This document shows, piece by piece, positions 15,401 through 23,230 of a DNA stretch of 64,000 nt. The stretch covers positions 18,202-82,201 of the forward strand of contig JADMJV010000017.1 of NCBI GenBank assembly GCA_018780265.1, given 5' to 3'. The notes beneath the pieces were generated by a model. That model saw only the letters and a program-made list of their open reading frames with translations, ran no database searches and was not told the DNA's origin. Within the stretch, counting starts at the first letter, position 1; every line of letters begins with the position of its first letter. The stretch comes from a bacterium (GTDB lineage Bacteria > Vulcanimicrobiota > Xenobia > Xenobiales > JADMJV01). The position numbers and the translations under genes were made by a program.

Positions 15401-18400
15401 GAACGTCCGCCTGAACGGGGTCGTAGGGCCCCAAACGCGCCTGAGCCAGACCAGCGGCCCGAATCAAGGGAGCCAGGGCCTCGATAGGCTTGTGGGGCAG
15501 ATAAATCACACCCAGGCGCAACAGCCAGGGAACCATGGAAACATGGTCTGTACCGTGCAGGCGCACCTGGATCTCGGTGGAGCGCCTGAGCAGCCCGATG
15601 GCCTGTTCCAATTTTCCCATTTCAAAGCTGACTTCAGCCAGGTCACCCATGGTCCAGGCCAATTCGGGGTGATTCTCCCCGTATTCTTGAGACCACAGGG
15701 TGATGGCCTGCAGCAACAACCTCTCAGCCTGCGGCCGCTGGCCCAGATGGCGCTCGACCTGAGCCAATCGACGCAAGACTTCGGCCAGATCCACCCCCAC
15801 CCGCTCTTTGAGCAGTGGCGTCAGCAATTCCTTAGCGTAAACCCAGTTCTTTGCCCGCATTGCGGCAGCGGCCTGTTCCTCAGCCGATAGTTGGGGCTCG
15901 GGCTCGGGCTCGGGCTCGTTTACCTCGGGGTCCGGGAAAACCTCGGCTTCCGAGACCGGCTCATCACTCGACTCGACGGCAGGCTCGAGCGTCGAATCTG
16001 ACTGCCCCTCGAGTAGCCAGGCCGGAACCGACTCGGCCTCTGCGCCCTCCTCATTTTCAAACGATCCGTCCAGGCTGACTTCAGCGGCCTCAATCTCAAA
16101 GTCGGGACCGGGGTCAAAGCCCACCTCGACCGGAGAAATCTCCTCCAAAGTTGCCACGGACTCCAGGTCGGGCGCCTGCTCTGGCTCAGCCGCGACCGGC
16201 TCAAGTTCGGGAATTACGGCAACCGGCTCGGCAACCACCAACTCCGGCTCGACAAACATCGGCTCAGTCTCGGCTACCGCCGGTTCGGACTCGACCACCA
16301 CGGACTCGGCCTCGACCGCCGCCACTTCTGGCTCGCTCTCAGGCACCGGCTCAGGCTCAGGCTCAACCACCGTCACTTCGGGCTCGGCAACCTGTGGCAC
16401 AGCCTCGGCCATTTCGGGCTCAACCGCCACCGAATCAACTTCGGCAACGGTCGCTTCAGGCTCGGTGTGAGGCAAAGGAACCGGCTCAAAAACTGCCGGC
16501 ATTGCCGACGGGGCCTCTGGCGGCCTACTCTCGGCCAGAGTGGCCATGCGATCCTGATACTGTTGGGCCATGTCGGTCTGACCAATGGCCACTGCCAGTT
16601 GATACAGAAACTGTAAAGCGGGAAGCAGATCGGGATGGTCCATCCCGGAGCGCCGCTGAATCAGGTCGAGAGCCTTTTTGGCCAGGGTGTCTGCCAGCAC
16701 CTGTCGCCCCTGGGCCTGTTGCAACGCGGCCAACTCCAACCAGACCAGCGCCACCGTCGGATGGTCTGCCCCCTGACGCTGGGTTCGCTGATCCAGCACC
16801 CGCTTAAAGCAGGCCTCAGCCTCTTTGAAGCTCCGTTTCTGCAAGTAGAGCTTGGCCAGACGCAACATCATCGGATCCAACGATTCATGCTGAACACCCA
16901 GGGCCTCGGCGGCGATCTCTACCGCCCTGGCCGTAAATCCCACGGCCTGATCCAGGTCGCCCTGCGCCGACCACAGCTCTCCCAATTCAGCGACAAGTTG
17001 GGCCAACTCGGCGCTGACAACAGAAGTGGCCCGGTCCAGCATATGCACGGCCCGAATCAACACGTCTTCCGCCTTGTCCCACATTTGTCCAGCGATGTAG
17101 AGGCGGCCCAAAGTGGCATACGTTGGGATTAACTCGGGATGGCCCTCGCCCAAGGCCTGTATCTGGATGCGCAGCGAGCCCTCGACCACAGGAATGGCCT
17201 CAGCAGAGCGTCCGCCGCCAATCAGCAGCCTGCCTAACTGCGCTTGACTGCTGGCCGTTTCGGGATGCAAAGCTCCCAGCCGCTTTTCCCGGATATCCAG
17301 GGCCCGGCTGGCCATGGCCTTGGCCTCATCGTGATGTTCCAGGGCCTGCAGGACTTCGGCCAGGGTATAGCAACAAAAGGCGACTTCCAGGTCATCTTCA
17401 CCGAGCCAGGCAACGCTCAGGCGCAGGGCTTCTTCCAACCAACCTTGAGCCTTCTGATTCTCCTGCAGAGCCTGCCATACCAGGCCCAAATTGACCATCG
17501 TAGATACCCGACCGGCATCATTGGGGTCAAAAATCTTCAGAGCGCGCTCCAGCATTTGGGCGGCTTCCGTGTAATTGGCCTGCCGATACAGATTTTGACC
17601 CAGATTGTTGAGCGTGGCCGCCACATTAGGATGGGAATCACCCAACCCTTGTTCGAACAGCTGTAGCGACCGTCTATAGTGAGTCTCGGCGGCGGGATAA
17701 TCGCCTTCGGCTGTTTCCAAAGTGGCCCACTGGGAGAGGGTCACGGCCAGTTCAGGATGGTCGACGCCGTAGGCCTGGACTTCTTCTTGCTCCATGTATT
17801 CTAATTGTTGGCGAGCGTCCTTAAATCGGCCCTGATCCATGAGCCACTGAACCAGATCGCGTTTGGCCTGCAGACGCTCGGGATGCCCTACGGGCAGGTG
17901 CTTCTCTAGCAATCCGACGGCCCGGCCAGCCACCGCCTCCATCAGATTGTCTTTGCCCTGCAGGCGAAAACTTTCCGAAAGCGCCAGCAAAACCCGACCG
18001 ACCTGCAAACTATCTTTGCCCATAGCCTTCTCGTGTTGACGAACGGCCTGGGCCAATATTTTTTCGCCCTCGGCGAACCGGCTCAGAGCATTGAAACACT
18101 GACCCAACTGCATCTGACCGCGCAGGGTCAAGGCGTGCTCCGCACCCAGGCGCTCCAGCAGTCGGGTCTGCCCGGCTTGACGCTGCTCCAGGGCTTCGTT
18201 CCAAGACCCCTGTTGTTCCAAGCACTCGGCCAACCAGAGCAAAGCCACGAAATGCTCCTCTGGACTTTCCGCGCCCAATTTGGGAACCAACTCGCGCAGG
18301 TCCGCCTCTAGCTGGGCCCATTGTCCCGACTGCATCAAGGCCTGAGCCCCGTCGGGGTCAAACCCGCGCTGAAACGGAAGCGGCTCGTCGCCAAACTCAA

Positions 18401-19892
18401 TCAGACGGGGAGCCCACTTTTCGTAAAGAGCCAGATCGCGCTGGTCCACGGCTTGATGCACAGCCATCTGAGCGATTAAAACTCCCAACTCGGGCGGATC
18501 GGTAATCTTCTCCCAACTCTCAAAGGCTTCGCCCAGCAAACGCGCCACCACTTCGTACTGCTGTTGCGGCGCCTGCACCTGCGCCATAAGATACAAAGTC
18601 TGAGCATAGAGAGGGCTGAATTGCAGAGACCTCTTCTCCAATTGCTCTCGCAAAGGCAGCAAGGCCGACTGAGAGGTGACCAGATTGCCGGCCACCTGTT
18701 CCTGTTGCGCCCAGTAGAGAGCATCATCCAGCCAACTCTCCTCCCATTGAGGCTGACTGAGGCGACCCATAAATGCCGCCCGATAGGCCTCAGTACACGG
18801 TTGACCGGCCTGACGCGCCCGCCGCGCGGCCCGCAGGTGAGCCTCGGGAAGAGCGTCCTCGGGAACCCCTTCTACCAGAATCCTCTGCCAGAAGAAAAAG
18901 GCTTGCTCCGCCTGGCCGTGTTGTTCAAGGGCCAGGGCCAGACCGTACACCCAACCCATCTGCTGGGACCGCGAAATACTCAACCGGTCAGCCCAACTGA
19001 GACGGGTCTGCAGCAACCGCAATTGCTCATCAGGTCGGGCTCGTTCCATCACATGGTCAAACAGGTCCAGGTGAGCCTGAACGGGCCCGTCCTGGCCTAG
19101 CAGGTAGTCCACCGCGTAGGGGGTGGCGGCTTCGCCCTGCCCTTCTTCGAAAGCCCAGAGCAAAACCTCCAATTCCTCATCGGCCGCCATGGACCGCGAA
19201 CCCAATACCTCCTGATAGATGGGCCACGCTTCCGCGTATTTGCCCTGAGCACGAACCAGTCGAGCCAGGCGCGCCTTGGCTTTCAACCAGGCAGGACGGT
19301 CGGCCACCGATTGCTCCAACTGCCAGCGCAAAAGAGGCTCTGCCAATTCCCACGCCTGTTGCTGGCAATAAACCTTGACCAGCCGGGAGGTGGCAGCCAG
19401 GGTATCGATGTGGGACGGACCCAAAGCCGTCGCACACCAGGCTTGCTCCAAAGCCAGGGCGGGCACGGTCCAGGCCGACTCGTATTTTTGGGCCAGAACC
19501 TGGGCCCGCCTCAAATGAGTGAGACGGCCTTCGTCGCCCGCCAGATCCTTCACCAGAGCAAACCACAGCTCCCAGCTGGCTAACTCTGCCGACTCATCGC
19601 CCTTAGCCTCCTGCAACTGGGCCAATCTTTCCAACTGCAGTATCTGCAGTTCTGCCGGGCAGTTGGCCAGGTCCTCGGCAGGAACGGAGAGAATTTCCAA
19701 GGCTTTGTCATAATTTCCCAGACGGGTATAGCTGTGCGCCCAGCCCAGCAGGGTCCGCAACCAGCGCTCGTCCCGGACATTCTCGGATTCAACCTCGTCG
19801 TAAGCGTAGGCGTAGATTTCGGCCGCCTTGGCATAGTCCGACTCAGACATCGCTTGCTGAGCGGACTCAAAGTAGGTCTCCCAGAGAATCAT
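12447..19892 (-). CDS. Giant tetratricopeptide-repeat protein (2,481 residues)
   Basis: One uninterrupted frame encodes 2,481 residues made almost entirely of kinesin-light-chain-type TPRs, about 42 residues apart, with recurring LG..HPDLA.SL..LG.LY..QGR and EAE..L.RALEIREK patterns. Two repeat arrays (about residues 1-1115 and 1345-2480) are joined by a roughly 230-residue low-complexity linker very rich in Glu, Pro, Val and Ala (coded at about 15870-16540). There is no signal peptide or membrane segment, so it is probably cytoplasmic. TPR superhelices bind peptides or proteins, so a scaffold role is likely, but no partner is visible. No frameshift or stop interrupts it. It overlaps the TrmJ-like gene tail-to-tail by 34 bases; the thioesterase gene is divergent. 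Confidence 0.93.
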   Translation of the reverse strand: MILWETYFESAQQAMSESDYAKAAEIYAYAYDEVESENVRDERWLRTLLGWAHSYTRLGNYDKALEILSVPAEDLANCPAELQILQLERLAQLQEAKGDESAELASWELWFALVKDLAGDEGRLTHLRRAQVLAQKYESAWTVPALALEQAWCATALGPSHIDTLAATSRLVKVYCQQQAWELAEPLLRWQLEQSVADRPAWLKAKARLARLVRAQGKYAEAWPIYQEVLGSRSMAADEELEVLLWAFEEGQGEAATPYAVDYLLGQDGPVQAHLDLFDHVMERARPDEQLRLLQTRLSWADRLSISRSQQMGWVYGLALALEQHGQAEQAFFFWQRILVEGVPEDALPEAHLRAARRARQAGQPCTEAYRAAFMGRLSQPQWEESWLDDALYWAQQEQVAGNLVTSQSALLPLREQLEKRSLQFSPLYAQTLYLMAQVQAPQQQYEVVARLLGEAFESWEKITDPPELGVLIAQMAVHQAVDQRDLALYEKWAPRLIEFGDEPLPFQRGFDPDGAQALMQSGQWAQLEADLRELVPKLGAESPEEHFVALLWLAECLEQQGSWNEALEQRQAGQTRLLERLGAEHALTLRGQMQLGQCFNALSRFAEGEKILAQAVRQHEKAMGKDSLQVGRVLLALSESFRLQGKDNLMEAVAGRAVGLLEKHLPVGHPERLQAKRDLVQWLMDQGRFKDARQQLEYMEQEEVQAYGVDHPELAVTLSQWATLETAEGDYPAAETHYRRSLQLFEQGLGDSHPNVAATLNNLGQNLYRQANYTEAAQMLERALKIFDPNDAGRVSTMVNLGLVWQALQENQKAQGWLEEALRLSVAWLGEDDLEVAFCCYTLAEVLQALEHHDEAKAMASRALDIREKRLGALHPETASSQAQLGRLLIGGGRSAEAIPVVEGSLRIQIQALGEGHPELIPTYATLGRLYIAGQMWDKAEDVLIRAVHMLDRATSVVSAELAQLVAELGELWSAQGDLDQAVGFTARAVEIAAEALGVQHESLDPMMLRLAKLYLQKRSFKEAEACFKRVLDQRTQRQGADHPTVALVWLELAALQQAQGRQVLADTLAKKALDLIQRRSGMDHPDLLPALQFLYQLAVAIGQTDMAQQYQDRMATLAESRPPEAPSAMPAVFEPVPLPHTEPEATVAEVDSVAVEPEMAEAVPQVAEPEVTVVEPEPEPVPESEPEVAAVEAESVVVESEPAVAETEPMFVEPELVVAEPVAVIPELEPVAAEPEQAPDLESVATLEEISPVEVGFDPGPDFEIEAAEVSLDGSFENEEGAEAESVPAWLLEGQSDSTLEPAVESSDEPVSEAEVFPDPEVNEPEPEPEPQLSAEEQAAAAMRAKNWVYAKELLTPLLKERVGVDLAEVLRRLAQVERHLGQRPQAERLLLQAITLWSQEYGENHPELAWTMGDLAEVSFEMGKLEQAIGLLRRSTEIQVRLHGTDHVSMVPWLLRLGVIYLPHKPIEALAPLIRAAGLAQARLGPYDPVQADVLWNLAQAHEKANDLDEAITCLRKRLQFPDAEDAVEVSLRLAQLLLQTQQTEAATQILQKLEVRLPVPAAEIEEQVKALMGHVMVASSRLEEAEPRLLEALQMRTQRLSTQHADLRPILADLATLYSARQADQQVAIFAQQALELTPLEDVEARLQLYSQLGPTLLRLDRRAESEGIYLQWLELATNRHGPNSTALLAPLQALSNIFQQQGENLSAQGLREQAWQILSQSPQVSEAEFLLPLEDLARGAIEQAAWDKAEAWLRRAYAIAEKQDGLAAARLAYALGEVFRGTGRLAEAETAIRRSLEFRQTSLGADHIETLKSLQALAEVYSAQNRYEAAQSMLSRCLEAGKNTLGEHHPDLAGFHRALGILWSQTQRMTEAENSLQEALRLVESVSPAHPDLVPTLEALGQYYQQLDKLAQAAPFYSRALDSMEQSLGPSHLAVADSLLQLGELQQRQGNLEEAERLYRRCMQIRSQKLSPQHPKLAQVRQVLAQLLQKQGHTQPARELFEQALAALWSEQGAETPQVAECLEGLGLLELQGGLYGEAEARLNKALAIREKDTENRQGSAMHTHQLLARVFLESRRPEMAERSLKRSLEIAQKVFGGDRPEVASCLEQLGNLYLNQGRYVAAEALFDRGLEIRERGQQPQHPDSGFCLLGLAQIYLAQNQLTQAWQTAEMAKKIYEEVPQQPNLETAQSFYLMAETLRLQGRYKESEGLYQRCLEIRNKLLGNDHPEVQRGLHGLGVSLMDQGKAPQAERIFTHALRLLETRLGNEHPDLANSLHSLGLLHRGQGRGATAELHLKRALELRTKGLGSEHPDLAASLQAMAQLYLDQRNDQAAEALLKQALGIREKALRADHPALSALLLLLAGLYKSQERFAEAEPRLKRVLDQREKLLGTHHTDTAAILQELGELYLLSGQHQQAETYLKRALDIYEKRLGQEHPTVLPCLHLLWKVYDSQKRPQDAAGIRSRIQLLEVTRPTS

Positions 19893-19971
19893 GCCGGCAG
19901 CTTCTCCCTCGAAGTTGGTGCGCCTGCTTCACCAGCAAAGGCCTTTGAGGAAGGAAGAGGAAGCGAAACAA

Positions 19972-20388
19972 ATGGCAAAGTTCAAAATTTCAGAGCGGAT
20001 CCGGTGGGGAGATGTAGACGCCGCCGAAATCATTTTCTATGGTTCCTACATTCGCTTCTTCGAGTTTGCCGAAAGCGAAATGTTTCGCAGCCTGGGCTTC
20101 CCCTATGGCAAACTCTTTGAACAGCTGGATATCTGGTTGCCGCGCCGCCACATCGAGTGCGACTTCCTGGAAGCGGCCCGCCTGGATGACTTGCTAGAAG
20201 TCTCCTGTTGGGTACCGCAAATCGGCAACAGCAGCCTGCATCTCGCCTTTGAAGTACGCATCCCGGCCCGTACCTCTCAGATCGTGGCCACTGCCGCCTA
20301 CGTGCTGGTGGCCGTCAATCGAAAGAATTTTGCCAAGGTGGCCATTCCCGCTATTTTGAGAGATTCTCTGCAGGCCTACCGAGGATAA
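19972..20388 (+). CDS. Acyl-CoA thioesterase of the 4-hydroxybenzoyl-CoA thioesterase/YbgC family
   Basis: A 138-residue single hotdog-fold protein. The N-terminus shows the family pattern IRWGDVDAAEIIFYGSYIRFFEFA, in which the Asp and the FYG-type segment belong to the acyl-CoA thioesterase active site, followed by the long central helix and antiparallel strands. The ATG at 19972 has GAGGAAG-type purine tracts upstream; the longer frame from 19891 overlaps the start of the TPR gene and was not used. It probably hydrolyses short or aromatic acyl-CoA. Its last 38 bases overlap the end of the convergent Dam methylase gene. Confidence 0.85.
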   Translation: MAKFKISERIRWGDVDAAEIIFYGSYIRFFEFAESEMFRSLGFPYGKLFEQLDIWLPRRHIECDFLEAARLDDLLEVSCWVPQIGNSSLHLAFEVRIPARTSQIVATAAYVLVAVNRKNFAKVAIPAILRDSLQAYRG

Positions 20389-21184
20389 GCAATTCTTTGA
20401 TGGCGCTGCGCTTATCCGACTTCGAGTTAATAAATCGTGGTGCCTGGACTTCAATGCGCTCAAATTCACAATAAAGCTCTTGCACAAACTCGCTGTCCGA
20501 GTTGGACAGCATCACCTGGCATCCACGCCTGACCAATCGCTTAAAAATTTGAGCAAGCAAGCGTTGCTGCGGCTCACCAAAGCTATCTTTCGTGTAGCTG
20601 GTAAAACTGGAAGTGGGGTTGAGTGGCTGATAGGGAGGATCCAAGTAAACAAAGTCACCCTTGCGGGCAACTGCGGCCGCCTTATCAAAGGGACGCGTAT
20701 TCAAGGTCACGCCCTGCAGGGCAGTGTGAGCGGCCCAAATTTTTTCTTCCTGCACGATCGAGGGATTCTTATAGCGGCCCATTGGGACGTTGAAGTGACC
20801 CGATGAATTGACCCGATAGAGACCGTTATAGCAGGTCTTGTTCAAGTAGATCAGCCGGGCTGCTCTGGCCACCTCGTCCGCGGGCAGCTCTGCCCTTACC
20901 TGGTAATAATAGTCCGGGGTATGCCGCTCGCTCATCTGACGGAGCCGATCGAGCAGCGGCTGAGGCCTTTCTTGCACTACCTGATAACAGTTGACCAGTT
21001 CTTGATTGGAGTCACTGAGGGTGGCCGAAAAAGGAGCCCGTTGGCCCCTTAACCAAAAAAACATCGCCGCACCTCCGGCGAAGGGTTCAAAATAGCGTTT
21101 AAACTGAGTGGGCAGATAGGCCTGGTACTGACTCAAAAGGCGGGACTTACCTCCGGCCCACTTCACAATGGGAGATGCAACCAT
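20351..21184 (-). CDS. dam: DNA adenine methyltransferase of the Dam (D12 class) family
   Basis: A 277-residue N6-adenine DNA methylase, alpha group. The VKWAGGKSRL start and FEPFAGGAAMFFWL (SAM-binding motif I) are followed by LSDSNQELVNCYQVV, the YNGLYRVN target-recognition segment and the catalytic DPPY motif in VYLDPPYQPL. TSYTKDSFGE and VMLSNSDSEFV follow in family order. The architecture matches Dam/DpnM enzymes that methylate GATC, though specificity is inferred. The ATG at 21184 has AAAGGAA 6 bases upstream. No restriction endonuclease lies next to it, so it looks like an orphan methylase used for regulation or repair. Confidence 0.92.
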   Translation of the reverse strand: MVASPIVKWAGGKSRLLSQYQAYLPTQFKRYFEPFAGGAAMFFWLRGQRAPFSATLSDSNQELVNCYQVVQERPQPLLDRLRQMSERHTPDYYYQVRAELPADEVARAARLIYLNKTCYNGLYRVNSSGHFNVPMGRYKNPSIVQEEKIWAAHTALQGVTLNTRPFDKAAAVARKGDFVYLDPPYQPLNPTSSFTSYTKDSFGEPQQRLLAQIFKRLVRRGCQVMLSNSDSEFVQELYCEFERIEVQAPRFINSKSDKRSAIKELLILGRPAENLSK

Positions 21185-21365
21185 GGTCGTTCCTTTGGGA
21201 TACCCACCCCGGAAACCTTGGAACATGTGATCCAAATCACAGACCCATGCCAGTCACACTGTCATACTGTAATCATTAAGGCACATCTATGGGCACTTGC
21301 AAGGATGGCATCTCCAAAAGGGTGGCAGGCGCTCACGTTGGCTAGGTTCGGAGGTTGCATCGGCA

Positions 21366-21851
21366 ATGGCAAAAGAAATTCCGTTTTTTCGAGCACTCAA
21401 TTTGAAGGCTCTGTTTGGCCGCAAGGCCCCCCAAAAACCCAGTGAAAAAACACTGGCCCCAACTACTAGCGGTCGCTTGCGCAGCATTCTTCCGGTGATC
21501 GCGTATCGCAGCGGCAACTCTGAACCCCTTCGTCTCCTGTGCGGCCGACTCTCGACCTCAGGCATGGTCTTCCGCACCACCACCCTGGTGAAAGAAGAAG
21601 AATGTCTGGAGATCGAGTTTCTGCTCCAGGGCGTGGGCACGATGAAAATCATGGCCCAGGTCAAATTCGTTGCTCTGGCCTCCCAAGTTCAAGCCGAAGC
21701 TCCGCCTATGCAAAGTTCATTGGGTATGGTGAAGCCCATCACAACCTACAGCGGCCAGTTAGAACTGTGGACCACGCCCTCGCAGCAGGAGCAGATTTTC
21801 GGCTACCTGTGCCGAGAGCACGACCAGGCCAGAACCTCTACCGCTGGCTAA
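21366..21851 (+). CDS. Possible PilZ-like domain protein
   Basis: A 161-residue soluble protein. After a basic N-terminus of about 35 residues, the pattern RLRSILPVIAYRS, LCGRLSTSGMVFRT and IEFLLQG resembles the PilZ beta barrel with its (D/N)xSxxG element, here L-S-T-S-G. The canonical RxxxR c-di-GMP motif is not convincingly present, so ligand binding is doubtful. The C-terminus FGYLCREHDQAR fits the closing PilZ helix. I chose ATG 21366, preceded by GGAGG at about 12 bases. It is divergent from dam and convergent with the hydrolase gene. Confidence 0.5.
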   Translation: MAKEIPFFRALNLKALFGRKAPQKPSEKTLAPTTSGRLRSILPVIAYRSGNSEPLRLLCGRLSTSGMVFRTTTLVKEEECLEIEFLLQGVGTMKIMAQVKFVALASQVQAEAPPMQSSLGMVKPITTYSGQLELWTTPSQQEQIFGYLCREHDQARTSTAG

Positions 21852-21859
21852 GGGGGTCA

Positions 21860-22633
21860 CTACTCCCACTTGAGTCGCCCCAACCAGGACTCCAGATGGC
21901 TGTGCAGGAGAGCCGTATGTTCCCACATACAGACGTGATGACCGTCCTGGATCACGGTGCAGGTGGCATCGGGCAGAAGCTCGGCCATGCGCACGCTGGA
22001 ACGCCAGGATACCAACCTGTCGCGACGCCCGGACAAAACCATACATGGCATGGGCAATCGGGGGAACAACTGCCAGGTATTCCAGCCGGGCAGCGTTTCC
22101 CAGAGCAGGTGATGAGCCACGCTACCGTGACAGGATATCCAGTAAGGCTCTATCTGGGCCACCCAATGCGAGAAGCGAGCGAAAATCTTCAGAAAACGAT
22201 AGACCGGACCCTGCGAGATATTGCCTGCAGTATTGAGCAAAGCGATGCCTTTCACTCGGCCTGGCAACCGTTCAGCGACCAGCGTGGACAGGCATCCACC
22301 AAACGAATGCCCGATCAAAGCAAAGGGTCCGGCGATCTTTGCCTCAATGACCTGCAGCACATCTTCCGTGAAGTCTTCAATGCTACTGCCCCCTGGCCAG
22401 GGTGAGAGTCCGTGGCCCCGCAAGTCTAGCGAGAGGATCCGATAGTGGTGCTGAAGCCATTCGATTTGAAGGCGAAAGTTATGCCAACTGCCAGCAGCCC
22501 CGTGAAGAAGCAACAAGGTTGGACGATCCCTTCGACCCGCTTCCAGGACATGCAACCAATGGCCGGCCTCAGTTGGGCGGGCGAGAGGCAAACGCTGAAA
22601 AGTCCAGGCTTGCGGGGGCAGAATCTGATTCAC
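21860..22633 (-). CDS. Alpha/beta-fold hydrolase
   Basis: A 257-residue alpha/beta hydrolase of the MhpC/haloperoxidase type. It shows the oxyanion LLLLHGAAGSWHNF, LDLRGHGLS, the nucleophile elbow GHSFGG (Ser), the acidic residue in GRRDRLVS and the catalytic His in IQDGHHVCMWEH, in the standard order. It has no signal peptide and is probably a cytosolic ester- or C-C-bond hydrolase; the substrate is unknown. It is monocistronic by appearance, ending 8 bases from the convergent PilZ-like gene and divergent from the HU gene. Confidence 0.9.
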   Translation of the reverse strand: MNQILPPQAWTFQRLPLARPTEAGHWLHVLEAGRRDRPTLLLLHGAAGSWHNFRLQIEWLQHHYRILSLDLRGHGLSPWPGGSSIEDFTEDVLQVIEAKIAGPFALIGHSFGGCLSTLVAERLPGRVKGIALLNTAGNISQGPVYRFLKIFARFSHWVAQIEPYWISCHGSVAHHLLWETLPGWNTWQLFPRLPMPCMVLSGRRDRLVSWRSSVRMAELLPDATCTVIQDGHHVCMWEHTALLHSHLESWLGRLKWE

Positions 22634-22700
22634 GGGAAGTCATATTCGCAGACCACCGGATCCAACCTCCAACAACCGGGAGAGGCCGACCAACACAAGC

Positions 22701-22729
22701 TGTTAACATTCTGGCCACATTTGTTAACA
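22701..22729. promoter_or_regulatory. Pair of TGTTAACA palindromes upstream of HU
   Basis: Two identical 8-base palindromes, TGTTAACA at 22701-22708 and 22722-22729, lie exactly 21 bases apart (two helical turns) with TGGCCA between them. They sit in the divergent region between the hydrolase (start 22633) and HU (start 22832). This spacing is what a dimer-of-dimers repressor or activator would need, so it is a candidate operator for either gene. Confidence 0.45.
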
Positions 22730-22831
22730 AACCTGAAGCCAGAAGGATTTGATGGACATAACTTTAACCCAGCCGCTGCGAAGGTGTTACGTGGGCAACA
22801 CCAAGTATTTTCTTTGAAAGGGAGAATCCCC

Positions 22832-23119
22832 GTGAACAAAACCGAGTTGGTAAAAGCACTTGCCAAACACACAGATCTGTCCCAGTCGAAAGCGGCAGAA
22901 GTGGTTGATGCGCTATTCGATGCCGAAAATGGTTTGATCTCAAATCAACTGAAGGCCGGTGACAAACTGGTAATCCCCGGCTTTGGGTCGTTCTTCAGCC
23001 GCAAGCGCGAGGCCCGTTCGGCCCGCAATCCGGCCACTGGCAAAACCATTGACGTACCCGCCAAAAACTATCCTGTCTTCAAGCCGGGCAAAACCCTCAA
23101 GGACATCTGCGAAAAGTAG
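22832..23119 (+). CDS. hup: HU family DNA-binding protein
   Basis: A 95-residue nucleoid protein. It has the HU start NKTELVKALAKHTDLSQSKA, the core VIPGFGSFFSRKREARSARNPATG (split here at the arm) and the DNA-intercalating arm with NPATGKTIDVPAK, ending PGKTLKDICEK. HU homodimers bend DNA and compact the chromosome. A GTG start at 22832 with GGGAG upstream gives the normal length; the frame extends further upstream only as non-homologous sequence. Monocistronic: a palindrome pair and a small 5' hairpin lie upstream and a strong terminator follows. Confidence 0.96.
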   Translation: MNKTELVKALAKHTDLSQSKAAEVVDALFDAENGLISNQLKAGDKLVIPGFGSFFSRKREARSARNPATGKTIDVPAKNYPVFKPGKTLKDICEK

Positions 23120-23141
23120 AGGCCCTTTCAACCTGAATTCC

Positions 23142-23179
23142 AAGGAAGAGGTTTGACTCCGTCGAGCCTCTTCCTTTTT
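23142..23179 (+). terminator. Intrinsic terminator of the HU gene
   Basis: AAGGAAGAGG (23142-23151) pairs perfectly with CCTCTTCCTT (23167-23176) and the stem runs into a T-run (TTTTT, 23175-23179), 22 bases after the HU stop. An outer GGCCCT/AGGGCC pair extends it. This is a textbook Rho-independent terminator. Confidence 0.9.
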
Positions 23180-23230
23180 AGGGCCACAAATCAGCTTCTT
23201 TTCAGAAGCGCCGCATAGAGTGACCCGGCC

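Noticed and set aside
15870..16540. Short repeated CGGGCTC/CTCGGGCTC-like units resembling a repeat array
   Set aside because: They are the codons of the Glu/Pro-rich linker of the TPR protein, not CRISPR or intergenic repeats; spacing is irregular and there are no unique spacers.
12636..19713. Many plus-strand frames of 60-210 codons opposite the TPR gene
   Set aside because: Leu/Gln-rich antisense shadows produced by the repeated TPR codon pattern; none has a ribosome site or recognisable motif.
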